Under the pieces are notes generated by a model. That model did not search any database. It saw nothing but the letters and a program-made list of their open reading frames with translations, and had not been told where the DNA came from. Positions 1 to 8,156 of a DNA stretch of 64,000 nucleotides are shown here, one piece after another. The position numbers and the translations under genes were made by a program. Source of the stretch: Arthrobacter cheniae (lineage in GTDB: Bacteria; Actinomycetota; Actinomycetes; Actinomycetales; Micrococcaceae); assembly GCF_003602275.1 (NCBI RefSeq), contig NZ_QZVT01000007.1:124001-188000 (forward strand). Direction: 5' to 3'. How positions within the stretch are numbered: position 1 is the first letter of the stretch; each line of letters opens with the position of its first letter.

Positions 1-403
1 CGATCCGGTTGGGGTTGCACCGGCAGGCGTGGCAGGCCGCGATGGCGCCGTCGGGCAGGTCCAGCGAGAACAGCTCGTCCATGTTCCGGGTCACCAGCAT
101 GTCGGCATCCAGGAAGACGATGTGCTCGAACTCGGTGAGGCCCCAGACGGCCAGCTTGGTCCACACCTCCTCGAACCGAGCGTTGGCATAGCTGTCAGCC
201 GACCCGCCAGCCGGGCGCAACGGTGCCACGTCACGTAGGAGGCACCCGTCGTCCTGCAGGAGGCGCCGGGCCTGCTCGTCGATCCCCTCGGTCACCATGA
301 CCACGAGGGGGGCGGTGCTGCCGGAGGTCTCGAGCGAGGCCCGGAGCGTCCGGACCCCGATCAGGTAGTCGGGTTGAGTCAGCAAGGTCACCCAAGCGTT
401 CAT
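1..403 (-). CDS. GT8-like glycosyltransferase, N-terminal part (runs off window)
   Basis: Only the first ~134 residues are present; the gene continues beyond base 1. The protein begins MNAWVTLLTQPDYLIGVRTL and carries the FLDADMLV stretch near residue 98, the DxD nucleotide-sugar/metal-binding motif typical of glycogenin/galactinol-synthase-like GT8 enzymes, so it should transfer a sugar from an NDP-sugar in the cytoplasm. The start at 403 follows an AGGA-type site. It lies 33 bases downstream of the FAD oxidase on the same strand, so the two are probably co-transcribed. Acceptor and product cannot be inferred. Confidence 0.8.
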   Translation of the reverse strand, partial: MNAWVTLLTQPDYLIGVRTLRASLETSGSTAPLVVMVTEGIDEQARRLLQDDGCLLRDVAPLRPAGGSADSYANARFEEVWTKLAVWGLTEFEHIVFLDADMLVTRNMDELFSLDLPDGAIAACHACRCNPNRI

Positions 404-436
404 CGGTGGTGTTCCTGTCCTAGTGGCCGGGTCGAG

Positions 437-1819
437 TCAGTCGAGTAGCGCAACGGTGAATGCATTCGCGAAGCGGTGCTCCGGGTCCAGCGCCTCGCGC
501 ACCTGACGGAAGGCTTCCCACTGGGGGTAGAGCGCGGGCCAGTCGTACAGGGACTCGTCGAAGTACTTGCCCCAGTGGGGCCTGCCACCCTCCTCTGCCA
601 GGGCCCGCTCCACGGCCCGGAGGAAGCTGTCGCCCTCCTCGGACAGCGAACCGTCCGCCGCGTAGTAGACCACGAAGCCGAAGTAGCAGGTGTCCTGGCC
701 ATTGGACGGGCTCAGCCATCCGTCGGACGGGCCGGTGCAGCGCAGGATCACCGGATAGTGCATCCGTGGGCGGGTCTCCGCATGCCAGTCCTTGATCTTC
801 CTGATCACCGCTCCGGCCTGCGCGAGCGGGATGCCGATCTCCACGTTGATCTGGGGGGTCGCGATCCCCTTGCAGAACACCTGGTAGATGTCACCCGTGA
901 CGTCGGTGAAGTCCCGGAAGCGCGACACCGTGCGGAGCGACTTGCCGTTGTCGGCGACGCCCTTGCTGTCATCGCGCAGATGCTGCAGCGTTGCCTCGAT
1001 CGTGCTGTTCATGGACGTATCGGTCGTCGCGTGTTCCACGAGCTGATTGCCGCCGGCCCGGTACCGGGAGCTCTCGTCGTCGGACGCCTCATTGGCGGTC
1101 CACACCTGGACCTGGTTCTCCTGAGGGAACCACCACGCCTTGACCAGGATGTTCTCCCGGTTCCAGGTCTCCAGGTCCGTCTCGAGCGTGCCCGCGTCGA
1201 CGGCCTTCTTCACGCAGGTGTAGATCATTGACTCCCGTGCACGCAACGTCACGGCGGTGATCACGCCCAGTGAGCCGAGGCCGAGCTGAACGGCGGGGAA
1301 GTCCGGGTGGTCATGGTCGAACTCCGCGACCGTGCCGTCGGCCAGCACCATGCGGATGGCCAGCGCGGCACCGGCGATCGAGCTCTGCTGCAACCCTTGA
1401 CCGTGGGTTCCGGTGGACAGGGCGCCGGCCAGCGTCTGCTCGGCGATCACCCCGGGTGAGGCGTCCAGCATCTGCCCCCGCGCGGTGAGGAACGCGTACA
1501 CCTCGGCCAAGGAGGTCGAGCCACCGAAGGTCGCGGTGTCATCGGTGCTGGAGATCAAGCCGCTCAGCCTGCTCAGGTCCAGGAGCGTGCCGGCTCCGTC
1601 CGCGACCTCGATCATCCTGCCGGGCGACATCCGGCTCCCGATCATCCGGACCCGGCCGTCACTGGTGGACAGGAAGTCGCACAGTTCTGCCTCGGTGGCT
1701 GGAGCGACAACCGAACCGGGCAGGCCCAGCCGGGAATTCCTGGCCCAGTTGCGGAGCCGGGTGTCCTCACCGGTGAGCTCCGGCTCCTGGTGGGGGTAGG
1801 CGAGCTGTGTGATGGTCAT
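437..1819 (-). CDS. FAD-binding sugar-lactone oxidase (ALO/gulonolactone oxidase type)
   Basis: A 460-residue VAO-family flavoprotein. The N-terminal FAD_binding_4 region contains GALSTGTHGQG near residue 120, and the C-terminal ALO domain ends with HWGKYFDESLY; the HWGK motif is characteristic of D-arabinono-1,4-lactone / L-gulono-1,4-lactone oxidases, which oxidise an aldonolactone or alditol using oxygen or another acceptor. The frame is open further upstream, but the ATG at 1819 is preceded by AGGAGA at ideal spacing, so I choose it. The neighbours (GT8-like downstream, a divergent hydroxyacid dehydrogenase) suggest sugar chemistry. The exact substrate is unknown. Confidence 0.85.
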   Translation of the reverse strand: MTITQLAYPHQEPELTGEDTRLRNWARNSRLGLPGSVVAPATEAELCDFLSTSDGRVRMIGSRMSPGRMIEVADGAGTLLDLSRLSGLISSTDDTATFGGSTSLAEVYAFLTARGQMLDASPGVIAEQTLAGALSTGTHGQGLQQSSIAGAALAIRMVLADGTVAEFDHDHPDFPAVQLGLGSLGVITAVTLRARESMIYTCVKKAVDAGTLETDLETWNRENILVKAWWFPQENQVQVWTANEASDDESSRYRAGGNQLVEHATTDTSMNSTIEATLQHLRDDSKGVADNGKSLRTVSRFRDFTDVTGDIYQVFCKGIATPQINVEIGIPLAQAGAVIRKIKDWHAETRPRMHYPVILRCTGPSDGWLSPSNGQDTCYFGFVVYYAADGSLSEEGDSFLRAVERALAEEGGRPHWGKYFDESLYDWPALYPQWEAFRQVREALDPEHRFANAFTVALLD

Positions 1820-1986
1820 GACGCGTCTCCTGTAGAAGTTCGGTTTTGCCTTCGAAGCCGCACTGACGAGCACGGCTGATCACCGGCACGGGTGTTTCCC
1901 GCCGCCGTGAATGAATTTCTCAGATCTGTAAAAGTCCTGCTGACACCACAGCCCTGCCTCGTCAAGGGGATGTTTACACTGACAAA

Positions 1987-2901
1987 ATGACTGTCGTATG
2001 TGTACCCGATTCGAATGCCCGGGGTCTCCTCGGAGCCCTTCCCGACGAGGTCGAGGTGATCGTCTGGAACGGCGAGGGCGAGAAGCCCGAACGCCTGGCG
2101 GAGACCGTCTTCTGGGTGCCGCAGGTCGAGGACTCCACCAACCTCGCCGAGAAGTTCGCCGCCATGCCGAAGCTCGAGGTCACCCAGCTGACGAGTGCCG
2201 GCGTCGAGGACATCCTTGAGCACGTCCCGGACGGTGTGACCCTGTGCAGCGCGCGTGGCGTGCACGGCCCGGCTGTCGCCGAACTGGTCCTGGCCGTCGT
2301 CCTGGCCACGCTGCGTCGGCTGCCCCACTTCGGTGAAGCGCAGCGACAGGGCCGGTGGGACCCGATGGAGGCCGACGACCTGCGCGACAAGCGCGTGCTG
2401 ATCATTGGCGCCGGTGACCTCGGGGAGCAGACCGCGCGCCGCCTGCGGAGCTTCGATGCCGTTCCCGTGCTCGTGGCGCACACGGCACGGGACGGCATCC
2501 ATGCGACTTCGGAGCTGCCGAGCCTGCTGCCCGGGGCCGACGTGGTGGTGCTGACCGTCCCGCTCACGCCGGACACGACCGGGCTCGTCGACGCCGAGTT
2601 CCTGTCCCGGATGCCCGACGGCGCCCTGCTGGTCAACGTGGCACGCGGCAAGGTCGTCGACACCTCGGCACTGCTCGCAGAACTGACGACCGGTCGGCTG
2701 CGCGCCGCCCTCGACGTGATGGAGCCGGAGCCCCTGCCTGCCGACCACCCGCTGTGGAACGCGCCGAACCTGATCATCACCCCGCACGCCGCCGGCTCGA
2801 TCGCGCAGTCCGGCCCACGAGCCTTCGCGCTGGTCAACGCGCAGGTGCGCCGCTACGTGGCCGGCGAGGACCTCGTCAACGTCGTGAAGGCCGCCGCCTG
2901 A
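1987..2901 (+). CDS. D-isomer-specific 2-hydroxyacid dehydrogenase
   Basis: A 304-residue NAD(P)-dependent dehydrogenase of the SerA/GhrA family. The Rossmann motif IIGAGDLGEQTARRL lies near residues 139-153; the catalytic Arg is in NVARGKVVDT and the catalytic His in ITPHAAGS. It reduces a 2-keto acid or oxidises a D-2-hydroxyacid (glyoxylate/hydroxypyruvate-like substrates are common). There is no clear ribosome site in front of the ATG, and TACACT lies 8 bases upstream of it, so a leaderless mRNA is possible. It is divergent from the FAD oxidase across about 170 bases. The regulator is not visible. Confidence 0.88.
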   Translation: MTVVCVPDSNARGLLGALPDEVEVIVWNGEGEKPERLAETVFWVPQVEDSTNLAEKFAAMPKLEVTQLTSAGVEDILEHVPDGVTLCSARGVHGPAVAELVLAVVLATLRRLPHFGEAQRQGRWDPMEADDLRDKRVLIIGAGDLGEQTARRLRSFDAVPVLVAHTARDGIHATSELPSLLPGADVVVLTVPLTPDTTGLVDAEFLSRMPDGALLVNVARGKVVDTSALLAELTTGRLRAALDVMEPEPLPADHPLWNAPNLIITPHAAGSIAQSGPRAFALVNAQVRRYVAGEDLVNVVKAAA

Positions 2902-2905
2902 GCCC

Positions 2906-3931
2906 TCAGGCATACGTTGTGAAGTGCGGGCCGAGGGTGTCGAGCCAGGCGGCCGGATGCACGGCCACGGCGTCGGCGCCGGGTCGGGCCCACGCGGCTG
3001 CGACCGCCTCCTGCAGCGCCGCTCCGGTCCGGGCGAACGGATAGCGGTCGAGTACCCAGCGGCGGTTCGCCGCGCGGACCGGCGCTAGGGCGTCGAGGTC
3101 CTCGATCAGGGACGACACCTGGTCGCGGATCAGCAGCGGTCGCTGGTCTGGGACCCGCCACGCGCCGGGTGCCTCGAACAGCTCGTGCCCGCCGCCGCCG
3201 TCGTAGCCGACCACGAGGCAGCCCGACGCCAGCGCCTCGGCGACCGGCAGACCGAAGCTCTCGGTGTGCCCGAGGGCGATGAAGACCGCCGAGCTCCCCA
3301 GGGTGGCGGCCACCTCCGCCCGCGGGGCCTGGACCAGTTCCACCAGCTCCACCCCCGAGAGCCGTGGCTCGTTGGCCAGCAGTCGCTTCAGCAGCGAGCC
3401 CTCCCGCGGCCGCTTCTTGGGGAACCAGCTCACCCGGAGCTGGTCGGCGGCGCGGGGGGCGAACAGTTCGCCATCGACCGGGTTGGGCACCACGCTCACC
3501 GGCAAGCCGGGCAGCGCGGCGGACAGCACGTCGCGGCTCTCCGCGGATACGACCCAGATCGCGGGCGCGGGCGACCACCCGGGGAAATCCTCGCCCGGGG
3601 CGCCGGCGGCGAAGGTGTAGAAGTGGTTCTGGTTGAAGATGACCTTGCGCGCTCCGGGTGCCGGATCGCTGCCGTGGACGGTCGGTGTCTCCGGCAGCAC
3701 GAGGAGGTCATCGGCGCCGATCGCAGTCGTGGCCCCGAACAGCATTGGCACGTCGTCGGCGATCCAGTCGGTGCGGTCCTCCGGGTCGGGCAGCCACAAC
3801 CAGGCCTCGTGGCCGCGCTCACGCAGCAACCGGACGTGCTGGGTCATCACGTGCACGCCGCCGCTGTGGTGGCGGGTGGCGAAACCCGCGTAAACGATCC
3901 GTCCCGGAGACTGTCGGGGACGGCTCACCAT
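2906..3931 (-). CDS. Glycosyltransferase family 4
   Basis: A 341-residue GT-B fold transferase. An N-terminal GGVHVMTQHVRLLRERGHEA segment resembles the acceptor half of GT4 enzymes, and the C-terminal donor half contains LGHTESFGLPVAEALASG, the E-x7-E-type nucleotide-sugar motif. It probably adds a sugar to a cell-surface polysaccharide or glycolipid. The ATG at 3931 overlaps the end of the preceding GT2 gene by a few bases, indicating translational coupling. The open frame continues upstream into the GT2 gene, which I treat as shadow. It ends only 4 bases from the convergent dehydrogenase stop, with no room for a dedicated terminator. Confidence 0.85.
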   Translation of the reverse strand: MVSRPRQSPGRIVYAGFATRHHSGGVHVMTQHVRLLRERGHEAWLWLPDPEDRTDWIADDVPMLFGATTAIGADDLLVLPETPTVHGSDPAPGARKVIFNQNHFYTFAAGAPGEDFPGWSPAPAIWVVSAESRDVLSAALPGLPVSVVPNPVDGELFAPRAADQLRVSWFPKKRPREGSLLKRLLANEPRLSGVELVELVQAPRAEVAATLGSSAVFIALGHTESFGLPVAEALASGCLVVGYDGGGGHELFEAPGAWRVPDQRPLLIRDQVSSLIEDLDALAPVRAANRRWVLDRYPFARTGAALQEAVAAAWARPGADAVAVHPAAWLDTLGPHFTTYA

Positions 3932-4737
3932 GCCGGAACGGTGAGGTACCACGACGCCCCGCTCCCGGTGTTGTGGGCGGGGAACGAGTCCGGGCCGAGC
4001 CCGACGTCTGCCCGCCACCCGTCGCCCCACTTGGTATCCAGTCCGTGGAGGATCTCCGCCCGGTTGCCCTCGGAGGTCTGACCGGTCCGGTTCATCGTCT
4101 GCCGCCGCAGGTGCGAGACGTAGGCGCCCTCCGTGACCACGCACCGCAGGCCGGCCGCCCGCGCGCGAATCGCCAGGTCGATGTCCGCGCCATAGCCATG
4201 CCGGGGGAAGGTGACCTCGTCCAGACCCCCCAGTTCGACGACGGGGGGAACTGCGAACGCTATGGCGGTGCCGTCACAGAAGTCGACGTCGCGCAGCACG
4301 TCGCGCGGGACGTACTCCGCGGCGGTGCCCGGAATAGCATGGGCCCGCTGGTGGAGCCAGAAATCGTCGTAGCAGGCCGCCGCGAGTGCGATGTCGTCCC
4401 CTGTCGAGAACGGTGCGAGCAATCCGTCGAGGAACCCGGGCGACAGCCGGATGTCGTTGTTCAGCACCACGCAGACCGCATGTCCATCGCGCGACGCCGT
4501 CTGCAGAGCCCAGTTCGCGGCGCCGATCCACCGCAGGTTGCGCCCCGGGCGGTGGACCGAGATGTTCCCCTCGGGGAGCACGTAGTCACCGGCGTTGTCG
4601 ACCACCACGATGCGCAGGGCCGGATCGAGGTCGCTCCCATCGCGGCACAGGTCGCGCACCACCGCATTGGTCAGCTCCGGCGAACCGAATGCGGGGATGA
4701 CCACCAGTGCGGACGCGGACGTTTTCGAGGGGGTCAC
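3925..4737 (-). CDS. Glycosyltransferase family 2 (rhamnosyltransferase-like)
   Basis: About 270 residues if started at the GTG at 4737 (VTPSKTSASALVVIPAFGSP). The GT2 GT-A fold shows VVIPAFGS at the N-terminus, VVLNNDIRLSPGF (the NND/DxD region) and a GYGADIDLAIRARAAG motif (ED-like catalytic segment), as in WcaA/RfbN-like glycosyltransferases that extend surface glycans. The start is uncertain: there is no strong ribosome site and the frame is open to 4908, but homology-like sequence begins near 4740. It is translationally coupled to the GT4 gene. The upstream side abuts a truncated pdxA2-like gene, so the 5' flank may have been rearranged. Confidence 0.8.
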   Translation of the reverse strand: MTPSKTSASALVVIPAFGSPELTNAVVRDLCRDGSDLDPALRIVVVDNAGDYVLPEGNISVHRPGRNLRWIGAANWALQTASRDGHAVCVVLNNDIRLSPGFLDGLLAPFSTGDDIALAAACYDDFWLHQRAHAIPGTAAEYVPRDVLRDVDFCDGTAIAFAVPPVVELGGLDEVTFPRHGYGADIDLAIRARAAGLRCVVTEGAYVSHLRRQTMNRTGQTSEGNRAEILHGLDTKWGDGWRADVGLGPDSFPAHNTGSGASWYLTVPAW

Positions 4738-4922
4738 TGCTCGGCGCGGGCGGCACGGCACCCGCGGTCGCCGTTCAAGGTGATGACTAACATCGGTTCC
4801 CGTCGGGTCAGGTGGACGTGTGCCACGGCAGCGAAGACTACAAGGTCTTCTGCCATGCCCAGCGGAAGGATTGCTCCTCGCAGCCGTTTTTTGTGTGATG
4901 TGCCCCACTTGGCCCGGGGTAG

Positions 4923-5453
4923 CTGCTCGACCAACCGGACCGGCTCGGGCGATGGGCCGCGGAGAGACTCGAGCTCCCGGAATCCCTGCAGCGGGTAGTC
5001 GTCAGCACATTCACCAAGGCGCTCGGCAACCCGGACGAGCCGATCGGCCTCGCCTGGCTCAACCCGCACGCGGGCGAGAACCGCCTGTTCGGCGACGAGG
5101 ACGCCGACATCCTCGCCCCTGCCGTCGCCGCTGCCCGCGAGAACGGCATCAACGTGCGCGGACCCATCCCCGCGGACGCGCTCATCCCCGCCGCAGTCAA
5201 GGGCAAGTGGAACATGGTCATCGCCTCCTACCACGACCAGGGCCACGCACCCTTCAAGGCGGTCTACGGCGACGACGGCGTGAATATCACCGTCGGCCTG
5301 CCCGTCGTCCGCGTCTCGGTGGACCACGGAACGGCGTTCGACCTCACCGGCCTGGGCATCGCCCGCGAGGCGAGTCTCGTGCTGTCGATGCGTCGGGCGG
5401 CACAGCTGGCACCGGGCTGGGACCACGTCTGGCGAACCGCGCAGAAGAAGTAG
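4923..5453 (+). pseudogene. 5'-truncated PdxA2-type 4-phosphate dehydrogenase
   Basis: The reading frame after an in-frame TAG at 4920 encodes the C-terminal ~176 residues of a PdxA/PdxA2-family NAD-dependent dehydrogenase: LNPHAGENRLFGDED, GPIPADALIP, the metal-binding SYHDQGHAPFK, GVNITVGLPVVR and TSVDHGTA-like SVDHGTAFD. The family is normally about 330 residues, so the N-terminal half including the first metal-ligand His is missing. No good start lies in the remnant (a GTG at 5154 is internal). PdxA2 enzymes oxidise 4-phospho-D-threonate/erythronate and are often next to GntR regulators, which fits the two UTRA relics just downstream. Non-functional by inference. Confidence 0.85.
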
Positions 5454-5531
5454 GGAGGCGAACGAGTAGCTGGGCGTGGCTGCGAAAAGGGAGGCCTCCA
5501 TTCCTGATGATCGGCACCTAGGATCGAGATT

Positions 5532-5672
5532 ATGACAAGCGATGAAGACCTCGACCCTCCCGTGCCCAGCTACCTCGAGGGCATCGAGCTCAAGCGCGTC
5601 CACGACGGGAAGGTCATCGAGGAACACGACGACGACGACGACCCGGCACCAGTGGACGGCCCGGGCGAGTAG
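5532..5672 (+). CDS. Small acidic protein, 46 residues
   Basis: The ORF starts MTSDEDLDPPVPSYLEGIEL and ends with a five-Asp run and PVDGPGE. Coding potential is supported by the strong compositional bias (very acidic, Pro-rich ends) and an intact frame within an otherwise decayed stretch. A weak AGGA lies about 8 bases before the ATG. I do not recognise a family. No membrane segment or signal is visible; it would be a soluble cytosolic peptide. Confidence 0.45.
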   Translation: MTSDEDLDPPVPSYLEGIELKRVHDGKVIEEHDDDDDPAPVDGPGE

Positions 5673-5687
5673 GTCCTTACTGCGGAT

Positions 5688-6098
5688 ATGTGGCTTCCGC
5701 CGCTGGCGTTCGCCGAGCTCACTGCGGAGTCTCTGGTGGACGCTTCCCTTCACTCGGTACTCGAGGAGAAATTCGGGGTGCAAATCGCATCCGGCAAGCG
5801 GCTGATTCGTGCCGTCCCGGGCGACCGGGACCTGCTGCGCTTGCTGCAGCTGGGATACCTCGTCGCCCGCGCTCCTGCTGGAGGGACGAGCTTCGACTAG
5901 GACGGGTGGCCCGTGGAGTTCTTCTCGACCTGGTACTACCCTGTTCACGTGGTGTTCGACATCGACATCCAGCGCGAACCGGCCGTGCCGGCCCCGGTCG
6001 GCAGCCCGGCGTCGCCTGCTGCCGACGCCCTCGACGCGGTGGTGGATCGGGCGCGCCGGCTCGGCGCGGACCTGCTCCGCTTCGCTGACCGGATCTAG
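5688..6098 (+). pseudogene. Degenerate UTRA domain of a GntR-type regulator, copy 1
   Basis: Conceptual translation gives LPPLAFAELTAESLVDASLH, an EEKFGVQIASGKRLIRAVPG stretch, then GGTSFD, an in-frame TAG at 5898-5900 and continuing VEFFSTWYYPVHVVFDIDI to 6098. This matches the effector-binding UTRA domain of GntR/HutC regulators (LxxxYGV...IRAV...Y-x-DGxPVE-ahs-W-x-Y). The DNA-binding half is absent and the LLQLGYLVARAPAGG segment looks frameshifted relative to copy 2 (LLQLDAGSPVVLLGG-like). The 3' part aligns with copy 2 at 6412-6987 through the terminal ADxLDAVxDRxRxLGxDLLR segment. Confidence 0.75.
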
Positions 6099-6210
6099 CA
6101 ACCAGGTCATTGATTCAGGCGGGATACGGCACCAGCCGTGCCTACACCGAGCGATGAGGAGTAGTCTCAGCCCACCACTGCACGTCGAAATTTTGATGGA
6201 GGAGTTCCCC

Positions 6211-6324
6211 ATGGCAGACAAATCGCCTAAGAAGAGCGGCGCCAAAACGGCCGCTGCAAAGTCTCTCAAGGAGAAGCGCGCCGACAAGAAGGCGAAGTCA
6301 TCGCCGAAGAACACGAGCGCCTAA
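6211..6324 (+). CDS. Small Lys/Ala/Ser-rich basic protein, 37 residues
   Basis: Sequence begins MADKSPKKSGAKTAAAKSLK and is about one-third lysine. GGAGGAG lies 4 bases before the ATG, an excellent ribosome site, and a perfect-looking intrinsic terminator follows at 6344, so the transcription/translation unit is complete. To my knowledge very similar short MADKSPrk...KEKRaeKKAK proteins are scattered through Actinobacteria without known function; nucleic-acid or ribosome association would fit the charge but is a guess. It is too short for the usual ORF cut-off and easily missed. Confidence 0.75.
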   Translation: MADKSPKKSGAKTAAAKSLKEKRADKKAKSSPKNTSA

Positions 6325-6343
6325 GCCAGTTCGCCGGGTACTT

Positions 6344-6371
6344 AGGAGTCGGACCTACGGGTCCGGCTCCT
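6344..6371 (+). terminator. Intrinsic terminator after the small basic protein gene
   Basis: A 12-bp stem (AGGAGTCGGACC / GGTCCGGCTCCT, one G-T pair) with a TACG tetraloop, starting 19 bases after the stop codon. The downstream tract TCTCGTC is only weakly U-rich, as usual in high-GC genomes. Confidence 0.8.
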
Positions 6372-6411
6372 CTCGTCGATCCGGCTGATGTAGTTACTCG
6401 GTGGCAGGGGT

Positions 6412-6987
6412 ATGGAGACCAGGCTCCGGTTCGAATCGAAGATCCAACCGGATGGTGGGCTCGGTCGCTTCTCGCTCGTATGGCACGGGAGGGTGGTGGC
6501 GCTCGAACGGGTGCGCCCGGCCGACCGCATTCTCATTGCTGTCATCCACACGTAGCTTGCGGAACCTAATTTCTCCAAGTTGACCGTGGAGGCCCTCCAC
6601 AATGCATCCCTTCACGCAGTACTCCGCGAGAAGTTCAGAGTGCAGATTATTTATGGCAAGCGGCAGATTCGGGCGGTGCCGAGCGATCGCGACCGGCTGC
6701 AGCAGCTACAGCTCGACGCGGGGTCACCCGTGGTCCTGCTGGGAGGGACGAGCTTCGACCAAAACGGGCGGCGCCTCGAGGTGTTCTCGACGTGGCACCA
6801 CCCGTAGCGCGTGGTGTTCAACATTGATATCTAGGGGGAACCGGGCCAGGCCAGCTCAGCCGGCGACCCGCCGTCGTTGCCTGCTGCCGACACCCCTGAC
6901 GCCGTAGCAGACCGGACCCGCCAGCTCGGCGGGGACCTGCTCCGCCTCGCAGACGGCTTATCCCACCCGTTCAATCAGCAATTTTGA
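6412..6987 (+). pseudogene. Degenerate UTRA domain of a GntR-type regulator, copy 2
   Basis: One frame from the ATG at 6412 reads METRLRFESKIQ, then WHGRVVALERVRPADRIL, with in-frame stops at about 6552, 6805 and 6832, through LHAVLREKFRVQ, GKRQIRAVPSDRDRL, GGTSFDQNGRRLEVFSTWHH and a tail resembling copy 1. The order and motifs are those of a UTRA domain without the winged-helix domain. Three stops make it non-coding. With copy 1 it forms a diverged tandem duplication around the small basic gene, next to a pdxA2 remnant. Confidence 0.75.
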
Positions 6988-7078
6988 GTGAGCAAGCCAC
7001 TACCCACAATCTCGGACATGAATTCCTCCATGTAGCCTGCTCGTGACGCTTTCTTCACGATCGATAGCAGGGAAATCA

Positions 7079-8020
7079 GTGACGTCAGAAATTGAACTCG
7101 CCGTGGCAGAACCGATTCCGAAGTGGCACGAGTTCATGCATGCCGTGCTTCGCGTCCTCTCGGACGGCAGAACCCGTACGAGGCGCGAACTCATCGCGGA
7201 GGTTCTCGACGACGCGAACATTACGGAAGCACAACGCGCCGTCCTTCTAGCTTCGGGTCAATCCAGCGCAGTGAATCGCATCGGCTGGGCAATGTCCGAC
7301 CTTACGCGTGCCACGGCAGTGGCTAAGCCTGAACGCGGGCGATTCGTGATCACTGACGTGGGCATGCAGTTACTTGCGGCGAACCCGCACCAAATCACGA
7401 AGAGCATTCTCAGGGACATACCGGCGTACAACGATTATGAGCCCCAGCGCCAGACGACTGCAGCAACAACAATGTTGGTGCCGCAGACCATAGAGGACTC
7501 AGAACTCGATCCGACAGAGCAGATCGAAAGTGGGATCGAGCTGCTGAGAGCCGACGTTGCAGCGGACCTTCTAAAGCGTCTCCAGGAGCGGCACCCTGAC
7601 TTTTTTGAAGAGGCGGTTGTGAAGCTGCTGCTAGCGATGGGCTATGGCGGCGCTGAAAATCGCGGGCGGCGGATTGGGGGGACTGGCGACGGCGGTGTGG
7701 ACGGGGTCATTGATCAGGATGCACTGGGGCTCGATCAGATCTACATTCAAGCTAAAAGGTACGCACCTGAGTCAACGGTCGGACGAGAAGCCATCCAGTC
7801 ATTCGTCGGCGCCCTTGCAGGGCGTGGGGCGACTCGAGGAGTTTTCATCACAACGAGCCGATTCTCGCCTCAAGCCCTTGACTACGCCCGAGCCATTCCC
7901 ACACGCATCATCTTAATTGACGGCAAACACCTCACCGATCTGATGATCCGTCATTCCGTCGGCGTGCAGGTTGCCAAGACATACACAGTCGTTGAGGTTG
8001 ACGAGGACTTCTTCGAGTAG
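7079..8020 (+). CDS. Mrr-like restriction endonuclease
   Basis: A 313-residue protein with an N-terminal winged-helix Mrr_N domain (roughly residues 10-105, PIPKWHEFMHAVLRVLSDG ... RGRFVITDVGMQLL) and a C-terminal Mrr_cat nuclease domain with GTGDGGVDGVIDQD ... IYIQAKRY, the D-x(n)-QxK catalytic core of PD-(D/E)XK type IV restriction enzymes that cut modified foreign DNA. The GTG at 7079 has GGGAA in front; an in-frame GTG at 7043 is the alternative. Local GC is visibly lower (about 50-60% in the lines I counted) than the flanking operons. There is no methylase beside it, consistent with a modification-dependent or anti-phage role. Confidence 0.85.
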   Translation: MTSEIELAVAEPIPKWHEFMHAVLRVLSDGRTRTRRELIAEVLDDANITEAQRAVLLASGQSSAVNRIGWAMSDLTRATAVAKPERGRFVITDVGMQLLAANPHQITKSILRDIPAYNDYEPQRQTTAATTMLVPQTIEDSELDPTEQIESGIELLRADVAADLLKRLQERHPDFFEEAVVKLLLAMGYGGAENRGRRIGGTGDGGVDGVIDQDALGLDQIYIQAKRYAPESTVGREAIQSFVGALAGRGATRGVFITTSRFSPQALDYARAIPTRIILIDGKHLTDLMIRHSVGVQVAKTYTVVEVDEDFFE

Positions 8021-8156
8021 CAGTGGCAGTCTGAGCCAGCCGCATGAATCGCAGAGCCTCAGCCACCATCGACCCCGGTGCGACAACCACTGACGGTCCT
8101 GCTACCACCGATGCCCGGAAAACTTCCGACCCAGGTAATGCTGGCGTATCAATAAG

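Noticed and set aside
4734-6314. 526-codon minus-strand frame
   Set aside because: Overlaps the pdxA2 and UTRA remnants and the small genes; composition is that of antisense high-GC shadow, no motif.
6419-6445. GGTTCGAATC, resembling a tRNA T-arm
   Set aside because: No acceptor stem, D-arm or anticodon arm can be fitted around it; it lies inside the UTRA remnant.
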